DNA from: Natronoflexus pectinivorans
Lineage (GTDB): Bacteria; Bacteroidota; Bacteroidia; Bacteroidales; Marinilabiliaceae
DNA: 64,000 nt
Assembly: GCF_004345615.1 (NCBI RefSeq)
Contig: NZ_SLWK01000002.1
Coordinates: forward strand, 372,001 to 436,000
Reading direction: 5' to 3'
In this document: piece by piece, positions 1 to 8,671 of the stretch
Layout of the letters: the number at the start of each line of letters is the position of its first letter
How positions within the stretch are numbered: the stretch's first letter is position 1
Notes under the pieces: generated by a model
The model's input: only the letters and a program-made list of their open reading frames with translations
Databases searched by the model: none
Told to the model about the DNA's origin: nothing
Made by a program: the position numbers and the translations under genes

Positions 1-256
1 TTATTCTTTCTTCTCTTTCAAGTGGTATGCAGCACAAGGGTGGTTCAGATACCGACGCCGGAAAAAACTGAATTTGGCTGAAAACACAAGTTTCATCCTC
101 TTCATTTTGATTGTTAGAAACATCGCAATGATGATGGCAGTTTTCATTGTGTACCGGAGCCAAATGATACATAACAAAATGCAAACCCTTTCCTGCTTCA
201 GTAAGCAGGAAAGAAGCAGCCAAAAATAAGGCCGGTATTTGCAGTTTTTGTATCAT
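1..256 (-). CDS. Small His/Cys-rich exported protein, 3' end outside window
   Basis: This reading frame is open from an ATG at 254-256 down to base 1, giving 85 residues with no stop, so its C-terminus lies outside the window. An N-terminal hydrophobic stretch (IPALFLAASFLLTEA) looks like a signal peptide or anchor. A short metal-ligand-like segment with the core NCHHHCD follows at about residues 40-46, then an acidic patch and a CC pair near residue 79. It starts one base after the stop of the TonB receptor gene, so the two are almost certainly co-transcribed. Small His/Cys-rich exported proteins often sit beside metal-related TonB receptors in Bacteroidota. A role in metal binding or sensing is inferred; no enzyme motif is visible. 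Confidence 0.55.
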   Translation of the reverse strand, partial: MIQKLQIPALFLAASFLLTEAGKGLHFVMYHLAPVHNENCHHHCDVSNNQNEEDETCVFSQIQFFPASVSEPPLCCIPLEREERI

Positions 257-257
257 A

Positions 258-2627
258 TTAAAATTCGATCTTTAGTAATAATTGAATGTTTCTTCCAGGT
301 TCCGGAATTTCCAGGTTTCTGTAAAAACTGATGTGGTTGTAATATCTTTTATTCAAAAGGTTGTGTCCGGTTAAATTGAGCTCTGAATTTAATCCGCTTA
401 TTCTAAAAGGAACTGAAATTGCTGAACCAAACAGGATGTAACCCGGTGTTGTTTTCTCGTTTCTTGCAATTCGGTTTTGAGAAGCTGCCACCCGCGAATT
501 GAGCGATAGGCGTACCCGAGTGTCATTGGTCGAGTATCTAAATAATCTTGTTAATTCAATAAAACCATTGGCAGGGGGAGAAAAGGGCAGGGGATAGGCT
601 GCATTGTTTGTTTGAGCAATTTGTTGATTGTAAAGCCATTCGGCGTTGATTTCAATTTCCCATCCCGGATGCAACTCTTCAAAATAACTGATCTCTACAC
701 CAGACATAACTGCTTCTGATTCTGAAAATCTAAAGATTTGCCCTGTATGCGGAAGATAGCTCCACTCTCCTGTTGGCCGCAGAAATATGTAATTCGAAAA
801 ATGATAAACATAGGGCGACACACTGATTTGGCGTCTATAGGTTTTATAATTCATGGTAACATCGGCAAAGAACCCTCTTTCCGGTGAAAGATGAGGATCT
901 CCCAGCTCGTGACGAAAGGAGCCGTGATGAACTCCATTGGCTCCCAGTTCAATTGCTGTTGGAGCACGAAAACTCTCTCCCAGATTCAGAGAAAGTTTTA
1001 TGTTTTGACCAGCATTCCATGTGGCACCAACCAGCCAACTGTAATTGTTAAACTTTCTATCGGTTTCAATGGCTCGTGTAGCATAAAAGGCTGCTGTTTC
1101 AGCACTTCTTCCCTGATTCAGCATGTATTGCTGTAATATGGGATCAAAATACCCTTTTGTCTCTAACGAGATTAGATCGTATCTGATCCCACCATTGAAC
1201 TTCCATCTTCTGTTGGGCTCATAGTCATATTTTATGAATGCTCCGTTGGCAGATCGTTTATACTCAGGAAGCAGAAAAGCATATCCGTCTGTCTCATTTT
1301 TTTGCCATTGGGATTGTATGCCTGTGGTTATGGCGTGATTGGGTGTAAATCTGAAATTCCATCTACCGTTGGCACTATAGGTAATCAGGTTAAAATCCAG
1401 TTCCAGGTCGGGATTGGTTTGTGGTGGAGGCTGGTTTCCAAAATGTGTGTGAAATTCGGCCCATTCCTGTCGGTGATTATTTTGAACACCCAAATCCAGC
1501 ATAATTGTGGAATGGGGAGTGTGAATGGTGGTGTTGGATGTCATGCTTATGTGTTCCACATTTTGATGTGGAAGTTCAATGTTTCTGTAATTTCCATCGT
1601 CCTTAACCCGCCTCAAATCGGGGATTCCATGCGCTCCTGGAAAAAAACCGGATTTTTGCCAAACTCTTGATGCCGTGATGCTGGTTCTCCAAAATTCACC
1701 CAGATAACCTGCCTGAAAAAAGAGATTGTAGTCATGTCCGGCACTGTTTTTTAGCCTTCTGTTGTGAATGGGGATGTTTCTTGTAAGATATACAATCGAG
1801 TCGGTTGGAATGCGGTAATCGCCGTATTCCATGAGGGTTAACCGGCTTTTGAAAAAAAGCCGGTTGTGTCTTCCCTGCAAAAAGAGAGAACCTCCTACAG
1901 TTTCATTTACTGATTTTCCCAGAAGATGAAAAGAGCCGCTGATCCCTTCATCTGGAGGTCTGCGGTTGGATATTTTCAGAATCCCTCCAATGGCATCACT
2001 TCCATGTTCCAACGAAGCTGCTCCTTTTATAATTTCAACCTGCTCCGATAGAAACGGATCAATTTCAAGACCATGATCTGCTCCCCACTGTTGACCTTCT
2101 TGTTTTAGACCGTTATTAACCACCACTACACGATTAAAGCCCATTCCCCTTATAACCGGTTTTGATGCAGCTGCTCCAATATCCATTGTGTTGAATCCGC
2201 TTTGCCGTTCCAGACTGCGTACCAATGTTCCATTAAACTGACGGTGTAATTGCTCTGCAAAAATGGTTTCCCTACTAAGTCCGGGAGCTGTTTGCATGTT
2301 ATTTCCCCTGACTTCAACCTCGCTGAGATGAATGTTATCAGGTGTCAGATTGATGCGAAGATGCTTGTGTCCATTAACAATCAGCAGTGTGTCAAAAGTT
2401 TTGTATCCCATAAAGGATACAGACAATTGAGTATGACCGGCAGTAATTTGATTAAAAACAAAGCGTCCGTTGTTATCGGTGACAGTCTGTTCATTTTCTG
2501 TTTGAACATAACTGCCGGGAACCGGCATGTTGTTTTCGTCAAGAACCAGTCCTGCAACGTGGTATCTTTCCTGCGAGAATACAGAAAATGATAGCAGAAT
2601 AAACAGGATAGTTACTAATATACGCAT
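258..2627 (-). CDS. TonB-dependent outer-membrane receptor, ZnuD-like (putative metal uptake)
   Basis: 789 residues. A signal peptide (to about residue 18, ending FSQ) is followed by a carboxypeptidase-regulatory-like beta-sandwich (about 22-100), a TonB plug (about 110-225, with PVIRGMGFNRVVVV and EIIKGAASLEHGSDAIGG) and a 22-strand-type barrel ending in an aromatic residue (LLLKIEF). The segment GANGVHHGSFRHELGDPHLSPE near residue 580 resembles the conserved barrel signature of ZnuD-type zinc receptors. His-rich stretches (HNRRLKNSAGH, EFHTHFGNQ) lie in predicted extracellular loops. The gene is sandwiched between two small His/Cys-rich exported proteins, which supports a metal substrate. 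Zinc is the best guess from family resemblance; copper or a metallophore cannot be excluded. Confidence 0.85.
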   Translation of the reverse strand: MRILVTILFILLSFSVFSQERYHVAGLVLDENNMPVPGSYVQTENEQTVTDNNGRFVFNQITAGHTQLSVSFMGYKTFDTLLIVNGHKHLRINLTPDNIHLSEVEVRGNNMQTAPGLSRETIFAEQLHRQFNGTLVRSLERQSGFNTMDIGAAASKPVIRGMGFNRVVVVNNGLKQEGQQWGADHGLEIDPFLSEQVEIIKGAASLEHGSDAIGGILKISNRRPPDEGISGSFHLLGKSVNETVGGSLFLQGRHNRLFFKSRLTLMEYGDYRIPTDSIVYLTRNIPIHNRRLKNSAGHDYNLFFQAGYLGEFWRTSITASRVWQKSGFFPGAHGIPDLRRVKDDGNYRNIELPHQNVEHISMTSNTTIHTPHSTIMLDLGVQNNHRQEWAEFHTHFGNQPPPQTNPDLELDFNLITYSANGRWNFRFTPNHAITTGIQSQWQKNETDGYAFLLPEYKRSANGAFIKYDYEPNRRWKFNGGIRYDLISLETKGYFDPILQQYMLNQGRSAETAAFYATRAIETDRKFNNYSWLVGATWNAGQNIKLSLNLGESFRAPTAIELGANGVHHGSFRHELGDPHLSPERGFFADVTMNYKTYRRQISVSPYVYHFSNYIFLRPTGEWSYLPHTGQIFRFSESEAVMSGVEISYFEELHPGWEIEINAEWLYNQQIAQTNNAAYPLPFSPPANGFIELTRLFRYSTNDTRVRLSLNSRVAASQNRIARNEKTTPGYILFGSAISVPFRISGLNSELNLTGHNLLNKRYYNHISFYRNLEIPEPGRNIQLLLKIEF

Positions 2628-2838
2628 CAGCGTTTTTAAATTAATGTGGTTAATCTACAATCTGGCTGAGGAAAATTGTCAGCAGGCTAATCTGTTCGAG
2701 TGTCGCACGATGCTACGATTACCAAAACTTCAAAACAAGTCACAACTCCATGATTTTTAGTTCATGTTGGAGTATCCTACTTAAGTTCTAAATGAGCAAT
2801 CTTGCTTTTGAACAATCAAACTACAGATCACATGGCTG

Positions 2839-2858
2839 TTTATTGCAACAGCAATTAA
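2839..2858. promoter_or_regulatory. Imperfect dyad upstream of the TonB receptor, possible metal-regulator operator
   Basis: Two 8-bp arms (TTTATTGC and GCAATTAA) with one mismatched pair surround the four bases AACA. The dyad lies in the 268-bp gap between the small His/Cys protein gene and the TonB receptor, about 210 bp upstream of the receptor start. Fur/Zur proteins bind AT-rich dyads of this size, but the sequence does not match a consensus I can name for this phylum. It could equally be part of a weak hairpin. Confidence 0.22.
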
Positions 2859-2895
2859 CCAAATGTTGGTTGTAAAAAAATATGAGAAAAGTAAA

Positions 2896-3276
2896 TTAAA
2901 GCACCGAAGGTGGTGCTCTGAGTTGTTTGTGAAGACCGTTAAACGAGTGGTAAAAATCAATTACATATCCCGGGATGAAGGAATCCGGAAAGATGTTAGC
3001 TGTTTGAGTAATGCTGTTTTTTATCTCTGAACAGAAGGTAAATTCATATTGACAGATGAAGCATATTGAAACCTCTCCGGTTTCAATCAGCAGAAAATCG
3101 CCAATATGAGTGACTATATCAGTAGTTGGTGAATGATGTGGGATATAGCAACAGGCATGAGATTCATGGCACTCGGCTACATGTTCCATTTTATGGAACG
3201 ACTGAAACAGCATGGTAAATATCATTACCATGGCCGGAACAGGTCCCAAATATTTAAGCCATCGATGTTGTCTCAT
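2896..3276 (-). CDS. Small Cys/His-rich membrane or exported protein (DUF2946-like)
   Basis: 126 residues. A hydrophobic segment (VPAMVMIFTMLF, about residues 13-24) is followed by a His/Cys cluster (HKMEHVAECHESHACC, about 28-43), then CFICQYEFTFC (about 72-82) and a C-terminal RAPPSVL. The combination of a short hydrophobic N-terminus, paired Cys/His motifs and an R-x-PP tail resembles the small DUF2946-like proteins found beside metal-related TonB receptors; the assignment is by resemblance only. It is the first gene of the minus-strand unit containing the TonB receptor. A metal-binding or metal-sensing role is inferred. Confidence 0.55.
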   Translation of the reverse strand: MRQHRWLKYLGPVPAMVMIFTMLFQSFHKMEHVAECHESHACCYIPHHSPTTDIVTHIGDFLLIETGEVSICFICQYEFTFCSEIKNSITQTANIFPDSFIPGYVIDFYHSFNGLHKQLRAPPSVL

Positions 3277-3480
3277 TACTTATTTTGCTTCTATTCGTAT
3301 TACAAAACTAATAAATTAGAGAAAATGTTTCGGCTTTTATTGTTTTTTAGCATTTGAAGATGATTTTGTGAATCCCCAAAATTCGGTATTCATCTGGCAA
3401 TTTCTTCCGTTTATCGAATTTGGGTTGGTTGATTCAGTTGCATGGTCTATTTTTACTTCATAATATTTTAAATAATTATT

Positions 3481-4176
3481 ATGGGTAGTTGTAAAGCATC
3501 CGGAAAATATGGTTTTGGCCTGGTAGTATTACTGGCCGGTTTAATATTGTTGGGAGGTAATCTTGGATTGATTCCCGAACATATTTATAACGTAATAATG
3601 CGCTGGCCAATGATTTTGGTGGCCATATCTATGATCAGCTTTATTAATCGTGATTGGCTGGCCGGCTTAATCTTGCTGACCATTGGTTCGTATTTTATGA
3701 TGCCGCATTTGGTCGATGATTTTTCCATGAGGGAAATATGGAAATATTGGCCTGTTTTGTTGATAATCATTGGAGTTGCAATTTTAAGAGGCAAGCGAAA
3801 AAAAAATGCTCCTTTACACTATCACTCCAACAGCGATGATTATATTGAAGAGATAACAATTTTTGGTGGTAATGTCACCCGAATTGACTCTAAAAACCTT
3901 AAGGGAGGTGAAATTACGTCGATATTTGGAGGAAGTGAGATTAATCTTATTGATGCAGAATTATCAGACAATGGCGCAACCATTGAGATGACAGCCATCT
4001 TTGGAGGAGTGAAGCTGATCGTTCCCCGCCAATGGAATATAAAGATTGAGGTAACAAGTATTCTTGGAGGCTTCACTGACAAACGTGTTCCAGGAGGTGA
4101 AGGTGTTGATGCCAGTAAAACTCTTGTCATTAAAGGCGAAACCATTTTTGGAGGAGGGGAGTTGGTTAGTTATTGA
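3481..4176 (+). CDS. LiaF-like transmembrane protein
   Basis: 231 residues. The N-terminal half holds about four hydrophobic segments (GFGLVVLLAGLILLGG, WPMILVAISMISFI, WLAGLILLTIGSYFMM, YWPVLLIIIGVAIL), as in the LiaI/LiaF-type transmembrane domain. The C-terminal half is a beta-helical domain with the repeated motif I-F-G-G (ITIFGGN, TSIFGGS, TAIFGGV, TSILGGF, ETIFGGG), typical of the LiaF C-terminal domain. In Firmicutes LiaF restrains the LiaSR cell-envelope stress system. In Bacteroidota such proteins usually sit near LytTR or ABC genes, as here. It has its own terminator-like palindrome at 4238-4266, so it is probably not co-transcribed with the ABC operon. The function is inferred from family and context. 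Confidence 0.75.
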   Translation: MGSCKASGKYGFGLVVLLAGLILLGGNLGLIPEHIYNVIMRWPMILVAISMISFINRDWLAGLILLTIGSYFMMPHLVDDFSMREIWKYWPVLLIIIGVAILRGKRKKNAPLHYHSNSDDYIEEITIFGGNVTRIDSKNLKGGEITSIFGGSEINLIDAELSDNGATIEMTAIFGGVKLIVPRQWNIKIEVTSILGGFTDKRVPGGEGVDASKTLVIKGETIFGGGELVSY

Positions 4177-4237
4177 TGCAAGTATATGACGTCATAAATC
4201 TTGCATATTGACTTTATTTTAATGGATTAAAAGTCTC

Positions 4238-4266
4238 AAATTCAGGATTATAATCCTGAATTTTTT
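4238..4266 (+). terminator. Rho-independent terminator after the LiaF-like gene
   Basis: A perfect 26-bp palindrome (arms AAATTCAGGATTA and TAATCCTGAATTT, effectively an 11-bp stem with a TTAT-type loop) runs into a T tract at 4261-4266, 62 bp after the LiaF-like stop codon. Confidence 0.75.
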
Positions 4267-4432
4267 CTGGCTTAGCAGAAGATCAGACCAACTTGAGTAT
4301 TGCATGGTTCATCGGGTACATACTTAATTGGGATGGTTATTCAATACCAAAACATATTGATCTGGTAATTTCGATGTTTTATCTGAAGCAGTTAAAAAAA
4401 TAAGATATACTTTATATTAAAGGATCAAAAAG

Positions 4433-5362
4433 GTGACTAAACAAGAAATTTTACAAGTAGAGGGATTACGAAAGCGCTTTAAAGATATAGATGCGGTTAA
4501 TAACATTTCCTTTTCTGTTGCGGAAGGAGATGTATTTGCATTTTTAGGACCCAATGGTGCAGGTAAAACAACAACCATAAGAATATTAATGGATATCATT
4601 CATGCCGATGAGGGCACAATTAGCTGGAACCTAAAAGGGCAGGGAAATGGTTTTCCTTTGGCTTCCCGGCTGGGTTACCTTCCAGAGGAGCGAGGGTTGT
4701 ATCTGGATTTGCCGGTAATTAATTCCCTAATTTATCTTGCCGGTATAAGAGGGATGCAAAAACCAAAGGCAAAGGCTGCTGCTATGCATTGGCTTGAAAA
4801 ATTAGAATTGGCTGATCGTGCCAATGAAAAGCTTCAGGCGCTTTCCAAAGGAAATCAACAGAAAATTCAGTTTATTGCCTCCATATTACATGAACCGGAA
4901 TTTGTAATTCTGGATGAGCCTTTTTCAGGTTTTGATCCTATTAATCAGGAGAAATTCATAGAATTCATCAAAGCGATTAATTGCAATGGTACAACAGTTC
5001 TGTTAAGTGCTCATCAAATGGCATTGGTTGAGAGAGTTGCCAATAAAGTGTTTTTGATAAACGATGGATGTGAATTGTATAATGGCTCTTTACCCGATAT
5101 CTACAACAGATTTGGCGACAGGATGGTTTTAGATCTTGCTTTTGAAGATCATGCTCCAGTAAATAGAATTTCCGAAATTGAAGAGGTTGAGCATGTTGAG
5201 GCTGTAGATGAGAAGCAAATAAAAGTTACTTTTATGCCCGGAACCAAAATGGAGTTCATACTAAAAAAGTTGTCAGGTTTTCAGGGAATTACAGAATTCA
5301 GTACTCAAAAATATACATTGCATGATATTTTTCTTAATCTGGTTAAAAATCATCGTTCATGA
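4433..5362 (+). CDS. ABC transporter ATP-binding protein (ABC-2 type exporter)
   Basis: 309 residues from a GTG start at 4433; no ATG with a better N-terminus is in frame nearby. Walker A is GPNGAGKTT (about residues 39-47), the signature is LSKGNQQK (about 139), Walker B is FVILDEPFSGFDP (about 158-170) and the switch His lies in LSAHQM. The C-terminal 80 residues resemble the DUF4162-type tail of NatA/CcmA-like ATPases. The stop overlaps the start of the permease by 4 bp, implying translational coupling. With the permease, kinase and regulator it forms a four-gene operon. The substrate is unknown; NatAB-type sodium or lipid/antibiotic export are the usual family roles. Confidence 0.9.
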   Translation: MTKQEILQVEGLRKRFKDIDAVNNISFSVAEGDVFAFLGPNGAGKTTTIRILMDIIHADEGTISWNLKGQGNGFPLASRLGYLPEERGLYLDLPVINSLIYLAGIRGMQKPKAKAAAMHWLEKLELADRANEKLQALSKGNQQKIQFIASILHEPEFVILDEPFSGFDPINQEKFIEFIKAINCNGTTVLLSAHQMALVERVANKVFLINDGCELYNGSLPDIYNRFGDRMVLDLAFEDHAPVNRISEIEEVEHVEAVDEKQIKVTFMPGTKMEFILKKLSGFQGITEFSTQKYTLHDIFLNLVKNHRS

Positions 5363-6546
5363 ATTATTGGATACAATTAAAGACGGTTATGTTGTGGGAG
5401 TACCATCGTTTCTTTAAGATAAAGAATGAATTGATTGGTATAGTTATAATGCTGGTATTTTTCGTTATTGGTTTTTTTGGAAGTAGTTATGCTTTTAAGG
5501 CATCTCAGGATAAATCTCCAATATTTGTTGCTAATGATGTTGATGGAGAGTTGATTGAATTGTTAAGTGAAAACTTTGATGTGACAATTTCAGATTATCA
5601 GGAGCAGGAGACTTTTATTGCGGAATTGCCTGAAAGAAAATCAGGATTGCTTTTAACTCAGGAGGGAGCAACATTTGAAGTACACAGTTGGAGAAATTCC
5701 GGAAGGATAAAAGAGTTACAACGTTATTTGGATGAATATCGCAGTAGACAGGCCATGCAGGAGATTGATTTGCCAAGAGAGAGTTTGCAATATGTTTTAA
5801 AGCCTGCAAATGTTAACGAGGTTTATTATTTCACTGCCGGAAGCAGGGAACGAAGGATCATGGCAATCTTTTTCTCGGGAATGATGGTGATGGCTGTTTT
5901 TATCAGTTTCGCATATCAGTTCACAGCTATTACAGGCGAAAAGCAACTGCGAATTACAGAGCAGATTGTTTCAGCTATTCGGCCACAGGTCTGGATGGAT
6001 GGGAAGATTTTGGGCATTACATTGACTGGATTCTCTTCTATACTTATTTATACCATCATCAGTATTTTAGGTGGGATTATTTATTTTCAGATAACCGGCT
6101 CTCCGTTATCCAGCGTGCTGGCATATTTACATGTGCCTTCTATTCTGCTTTTTTTATCATTTACTGTGGTTGGGGTATTACTCTGGAATTCTGTTTTAGC
6201 CGCAATCGCTTCAATTATAACTGATCCCAATAACTCAGTCAAGTCGTCTTTAATGATTTTGCCTTCATTGTTCGTTGGAGCCTCTTTTTTGCTCCTTTTA
6301 AATCCCGATAATCACGTAGCTGTTTTTCTTTCTTGGTTTCCGCTTTTCTCTGCTTCCGCAATGCCTATGCGATTTGTGGTAACTGATGTTGCATGGTGGG
6401 AGATTTTGGGATCGTTTATTTTATTGGCGTTAGCTTTTTATTATATAAGGAAGCTTGCTGCCCGGATATTTCATGTTTCCATTTTGATAAATGGAAACGA
6501 ACCCACATGGAAGGATGTTTTTCGCATGCTTAAAGAGTCCAAATAG
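5359..6546 (+). CDS. ABC-2 type transporter permease
   Basis: 395 residues. One membrane segment near the N-terminus (IGIVIMLVFFVIGFFGSSYAF, about 27-47) is followed by a soluble extracytoplasmic domain of about 130 residues. Five further membrane segments start at MAIFFSGMMVMAVFISF, the arrangement of the NatB/ABC2_membrane_3 family. It partners the ATPase just upstream (4-bp overlap). The sensor kinase starts 8 bp downstream, a common layout in which an exporter and a LytS/LytTR pair respond to the same envelope signal. The substrate is unknown. Confidence 0.88.
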   Translation: MNYWIQLKTVMLWEYHRFFKIKNELIGIVIMLVFFVIGFFGSSYAFKASQDKSPIFVANDVDGELIELLSENFDVTISDYQEQETFIAELPERKSGLLLTQEGATFEVHSWRNSGRIKELQRYLDEYRSRQAMQEIDLPRESLQYVLKPANVNEVYYFTAGSRERRIMAIFFSGMMVMAVFISFAYQFTAITGEKQLRITEQIVSAIRPQVWMDGKILGITLTGFSSILIYTIISILGGIIYFQITGSPLSSVLAYLHVPSILLFLSFTVVGVLLWNSVLAAIASIITDPNNSVKSSLMILPSLFVGASFLLLLNPDNHVAVFLSWFPLFSASAMPMRFVVTDVAWWEILGSFILLALAFYYIRKLAARIFHVSILINGNEPTWKDVFRMLKESK

Positions 6547-6554
6547 ACAGAATT

Positions 6555-7604
6555 ATGCTGCACCCGGTTTTATCACATAAATACACTGTATTCAGTCTGT
6601 TGCCTTTTTTGGTGATACATGCGCTGGTGCCTGCAGCTCTTTTATATTATTATGGCAACCTTAACTGGCAGGATGCATTCATCGACGGGTTGGTTTACAG
6701 CGCTGTCATGGTGGTGGTGGGGTTCAGTTTATGGTATCCGATTGGCTATGGGGGCGGAGATAACTCCATTTCAGGGAGATTGGTAACCAATGTTTTGGTT
6801 GGGGTTTTAAGTGTGATTGCCTGGATGTTGGTTTCAGGAATTGTAAGTCACATGCTTCTTGGTCACAATTCTTATTATGTGGCACTGGCTAAACAAATAA
6901 TACCAATCCGCGCCTTATGGGGAATCGAACATTTTATGATGATCATGGTGATGTACCACTTTTTTGTGTTTTATCGTGACCTTGAGGAAAAGCGATTACA
7001 GGAGGAGGTCTTAAAAAAGCAGGTAAAGGAGTCAGAGCTTAAATCTTTAAAATCTCAATTAAATCCCCATTTTTTGTTTAATAGTTTAAATTCTGTAAGC
7101 TCACTTACCATCACAGAGCCGGAAAAAGCAAGACGTATGATAACCCAACTATCGGATCTGCTTCGCTACTCGTTGCGTAATAAACATACCGAATTAATTC
7201 CTGTATGTGATGAGTTGCAAAATATTCGTCGTTATATGGATATTGAAAAGGTTCGTTTTGGTGATTTATTAATTTACAAAGAAGAGGTGTCAGAAAGATG
7301 TAATCAATGCAGATTACCGGCAATGGTTTTACAACCATTGCTTGAGAACTCCATAAAACACGGGTTATACGAAAGTCTTGACCCTGTAACGGTAAAGATT
7401 AAATGTAATTTTACATATCCTAATCTGGAGATTTCAATTTCAAATAACTGCGATGTCTCTTTACCTTCGCCAAAAGGCGAAGGTATGGGACTTCGAAGTA
7501 CAGCCAATATTCTTCGTAATATGTACAACCGGGAAGGTTTATTGAGGACAGAAAATGTCGGGAACGAATTTATGGTTCATCTGATTATCCCACAAAACAG
7601 TTAA
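6555..7604 (+). CDS. LytS-family sensor histidine kinase
   Basis: 349 residues. Four membrane segments occupy about residues 12-145, then a short coiled region (DLEEKRLQEEVLKKQVKESELKSLKSQ) leads into the His_kinase signature LNPHFLFNSLNS, whose His at about residue 172 is the predicted phosphorylation site. The ATPase domain carries the N-box LLENSIKHG (about 266) and a glycine box GEGMGLRS (about 308). No separate periplasmic sensor domain is seen, so the signal is probably read within the membrane or through the adjoining ABC permease. The response regulator starts 3 bp downstream. Confidence 0.92.
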   Translation: MLHPVLSHKYTVFSLLPFLVIHALVPAALLYYYGNLNWQDAFIDGLVYSAVMVVVGFSLWYPIGYGGGDNSISGRLVTNVLVGVLSVIAWMLVSGIVSHMLLGHNSYYVALAKQIIPIRALWGIEHFMMIMVMYHFFVFYRDLEEKRLQEEVLKKQVKESELKSLKSQLNPHFLFNSLNSVSSLTITEPEKARRMITQLSDLLRYSLRNKHTELIPVCDELQNIRRYMDIEKVRFGDLLIYKEEVSERCNQCRLPAMVLQPLLENSIKHGLYESLDPVTVKIKCNFTYPNLEISISNNCDVSLPSPKGEGMGLRSTANILRNMYNREGLLRTENVGNEFMVHLIIPQNS

Positions 7605-7607
7605 GTT

Positions 7608-8360
7608 ATGGCAATAAATAATTTTAAGGTTTTAATCATTGATGATGAGCAGCCTGCGCGTCAATTGGTAAGGCTGTATCTTAAAAATTTGACCGAAATT
7701 GAGATAGCTGGTGAATGTTCCAACGGTTTTGATGCCATGAAAATGATTAAGGATATCAACCCTGATTTAATATTTCTGGATATTCAGATGCCAAAGGTGA
7801 ATGGATTGGAGTTGCTTGAGGTACTTGAAAAGCGACCAAACGTCATTTTTACGACAGCCTATGATGAATATGCCATAAAAGCTTTCGATTTAAATGCAGT
7901 GGATTACCTTCTTAAACCATTTTCAAAGGAGCGGTTTGATTCTGCTGTTAAAAAGGCATTGGAGAGGGTTGGTAGCAACTCCGAGGCCATGCCCTTGCCG
8001 GTTGAAAAGATCAGGGAGAGCACTCCGGAACTTTTATCCCGCATTGTGGTGAAAAAGGGGAGTGGGATGGAGGTCATTCCGATAAATGAAATTATTTTTC
8101 TTGAAGCTCAGGAGGATTATGTGATGATTTATACGGCCAAAGGCCGTTTTATGAAAAACCAGACCATGAGCTACTATGAATCTCATCTGAACGATTCATC
8201 TTTTGTTAGAATTCACCGCTCTTATATCGTAAACATCAGTAAGATATCCCGTATTGAACCCTATGACAAAGATTCGTATGTAGCCATAGTAAATCCGGAT
8301 CATAAGCTAAGAATCAGCCGTTCAGGATATAAAAAACTAAGGGAGCAATTGGGTATTTGA
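7608..8360 (+). CDS. LytTR-family response regulator
   Basis: 250 residues. The receiver domain (about 6-120) carries the acidic pair IIDDE, the phospho-acceptor Asp in DLIFLDIQMP (about residue 58), the conserved Thr in FTTAYDE and the Lys in YLLKPF. A linker leads to a LytTR DNA-binding domain (about 148-248) with FLEAQEDYVMIY and FVRIHRSYIVNI. LytTR regulators bind short direct repeats and commonly control adjacent transporter genes. It is the last gene of the ABC/kinase operon, and autoregulation of that operon is the simplest inference. Confidence 0.92.
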   Translation: MAINNFKVLIIDDEQPARQLVRLYLKNLTEIEIAGECSNGFDAMKMIKDINPDLIFLDIQMPKVNGLELLEVLEKRPNVIFTTAYDEYAIKAFDLNAVDYLLKPFSKERFDSAVKKALERVGSNSEAMPLPVEKIRESTPELLSRIVVKKGSGMEVIPINEIIFLEAQEDYVMIYTAKGRFMKNQTMSYYESHLNDSSFVRIHRSYIVNISKISRIEPYDKDSYVAIVNPDHKLRISRSGYKKLREQLGI

Positions 8361-8440
8361 TTTGTTGTTTTTGGGTTCTCGATCCTTCAGAATAACTCAC
8401 CATTTTAGTCATTCACTTAATTAAGATACTCACTAAGTAG

Positions 8441-8465
8441 GGTCTGCTGAAAAAGTCAGCAGACC
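8441..8465. terminator. Hairpin after the LytTR operon, possible terminator or edge of a repeat element
   Basis: Perfect 10-bp arms (GGTCTGCTGA and TCAGCAGACC) surround the loop AAAAG, 80 bp after the regulator stop. No T tract follows on the plus strand, so a classic intrinsic terminator is not proven. It directly adjoins the foldback region at 8503-8671 and may be part of the same repeat. Confidence 0.4.
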
Positions 8466-8502
8466 AAAATAATACTTCTTTTGTCCTCAAGCCGGACGGG
8501 CT

Positions 8503-8671
8503 CTTACTTTTTTTCAACAGCAAAAAAAAGTAAGCAAAAAATGCCGCCGCTGTTGAAAAATTGCCTAAATAACAATCTGCCAGGCTAAAATCTGCGAACT
8601 CGCTACGCTCAAACAACGCATATTTTTACGCCTGTCACATTGTTATTCTTAACGGCATTTTTCAAAGGCGG
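8503..8671. repeat. Foldback-rich dispersed-repeat-like element
   Basis: Two nested structures are visible. First, a 12-bp stem hairpin at 8503-8534 (CTTACTTTTTTT against its complement ending AAGTAAG). Second, a long imperfect inverted repeat: left arm about 8544-8576 (CCGCC...TTGAAAAATTGCC...AACAAT) and right arm 8639-8671 (ATTGTTATT...GGCATTTTTCAA.GGCGG). A second inner stem (CAGGC..TAAAA against TTTTTA.CGCCTG) brings the whole 128 bp into one foldback. The minus strand also encodes an apparent 67-aa peptide beginning MFERSEF across part of it. I recall such strings as spurious products of repeated intergenic DNA in Bacteroidota, not as a gene family. Function and mobility are unknown. Confidence 0.55.

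Noticed and set aside
891-1670. Plus-strand frames opposite the TonB receptor
   Set aside because: They are antisense to a strongly supported receptor gene and show no family features.
8413-8616. 67-aa minus-strand frame starting MFERSEF
   Set aside because: It lies over inverted repeats and hairpins, has no coding character and reads like a translated dispersed repeat.
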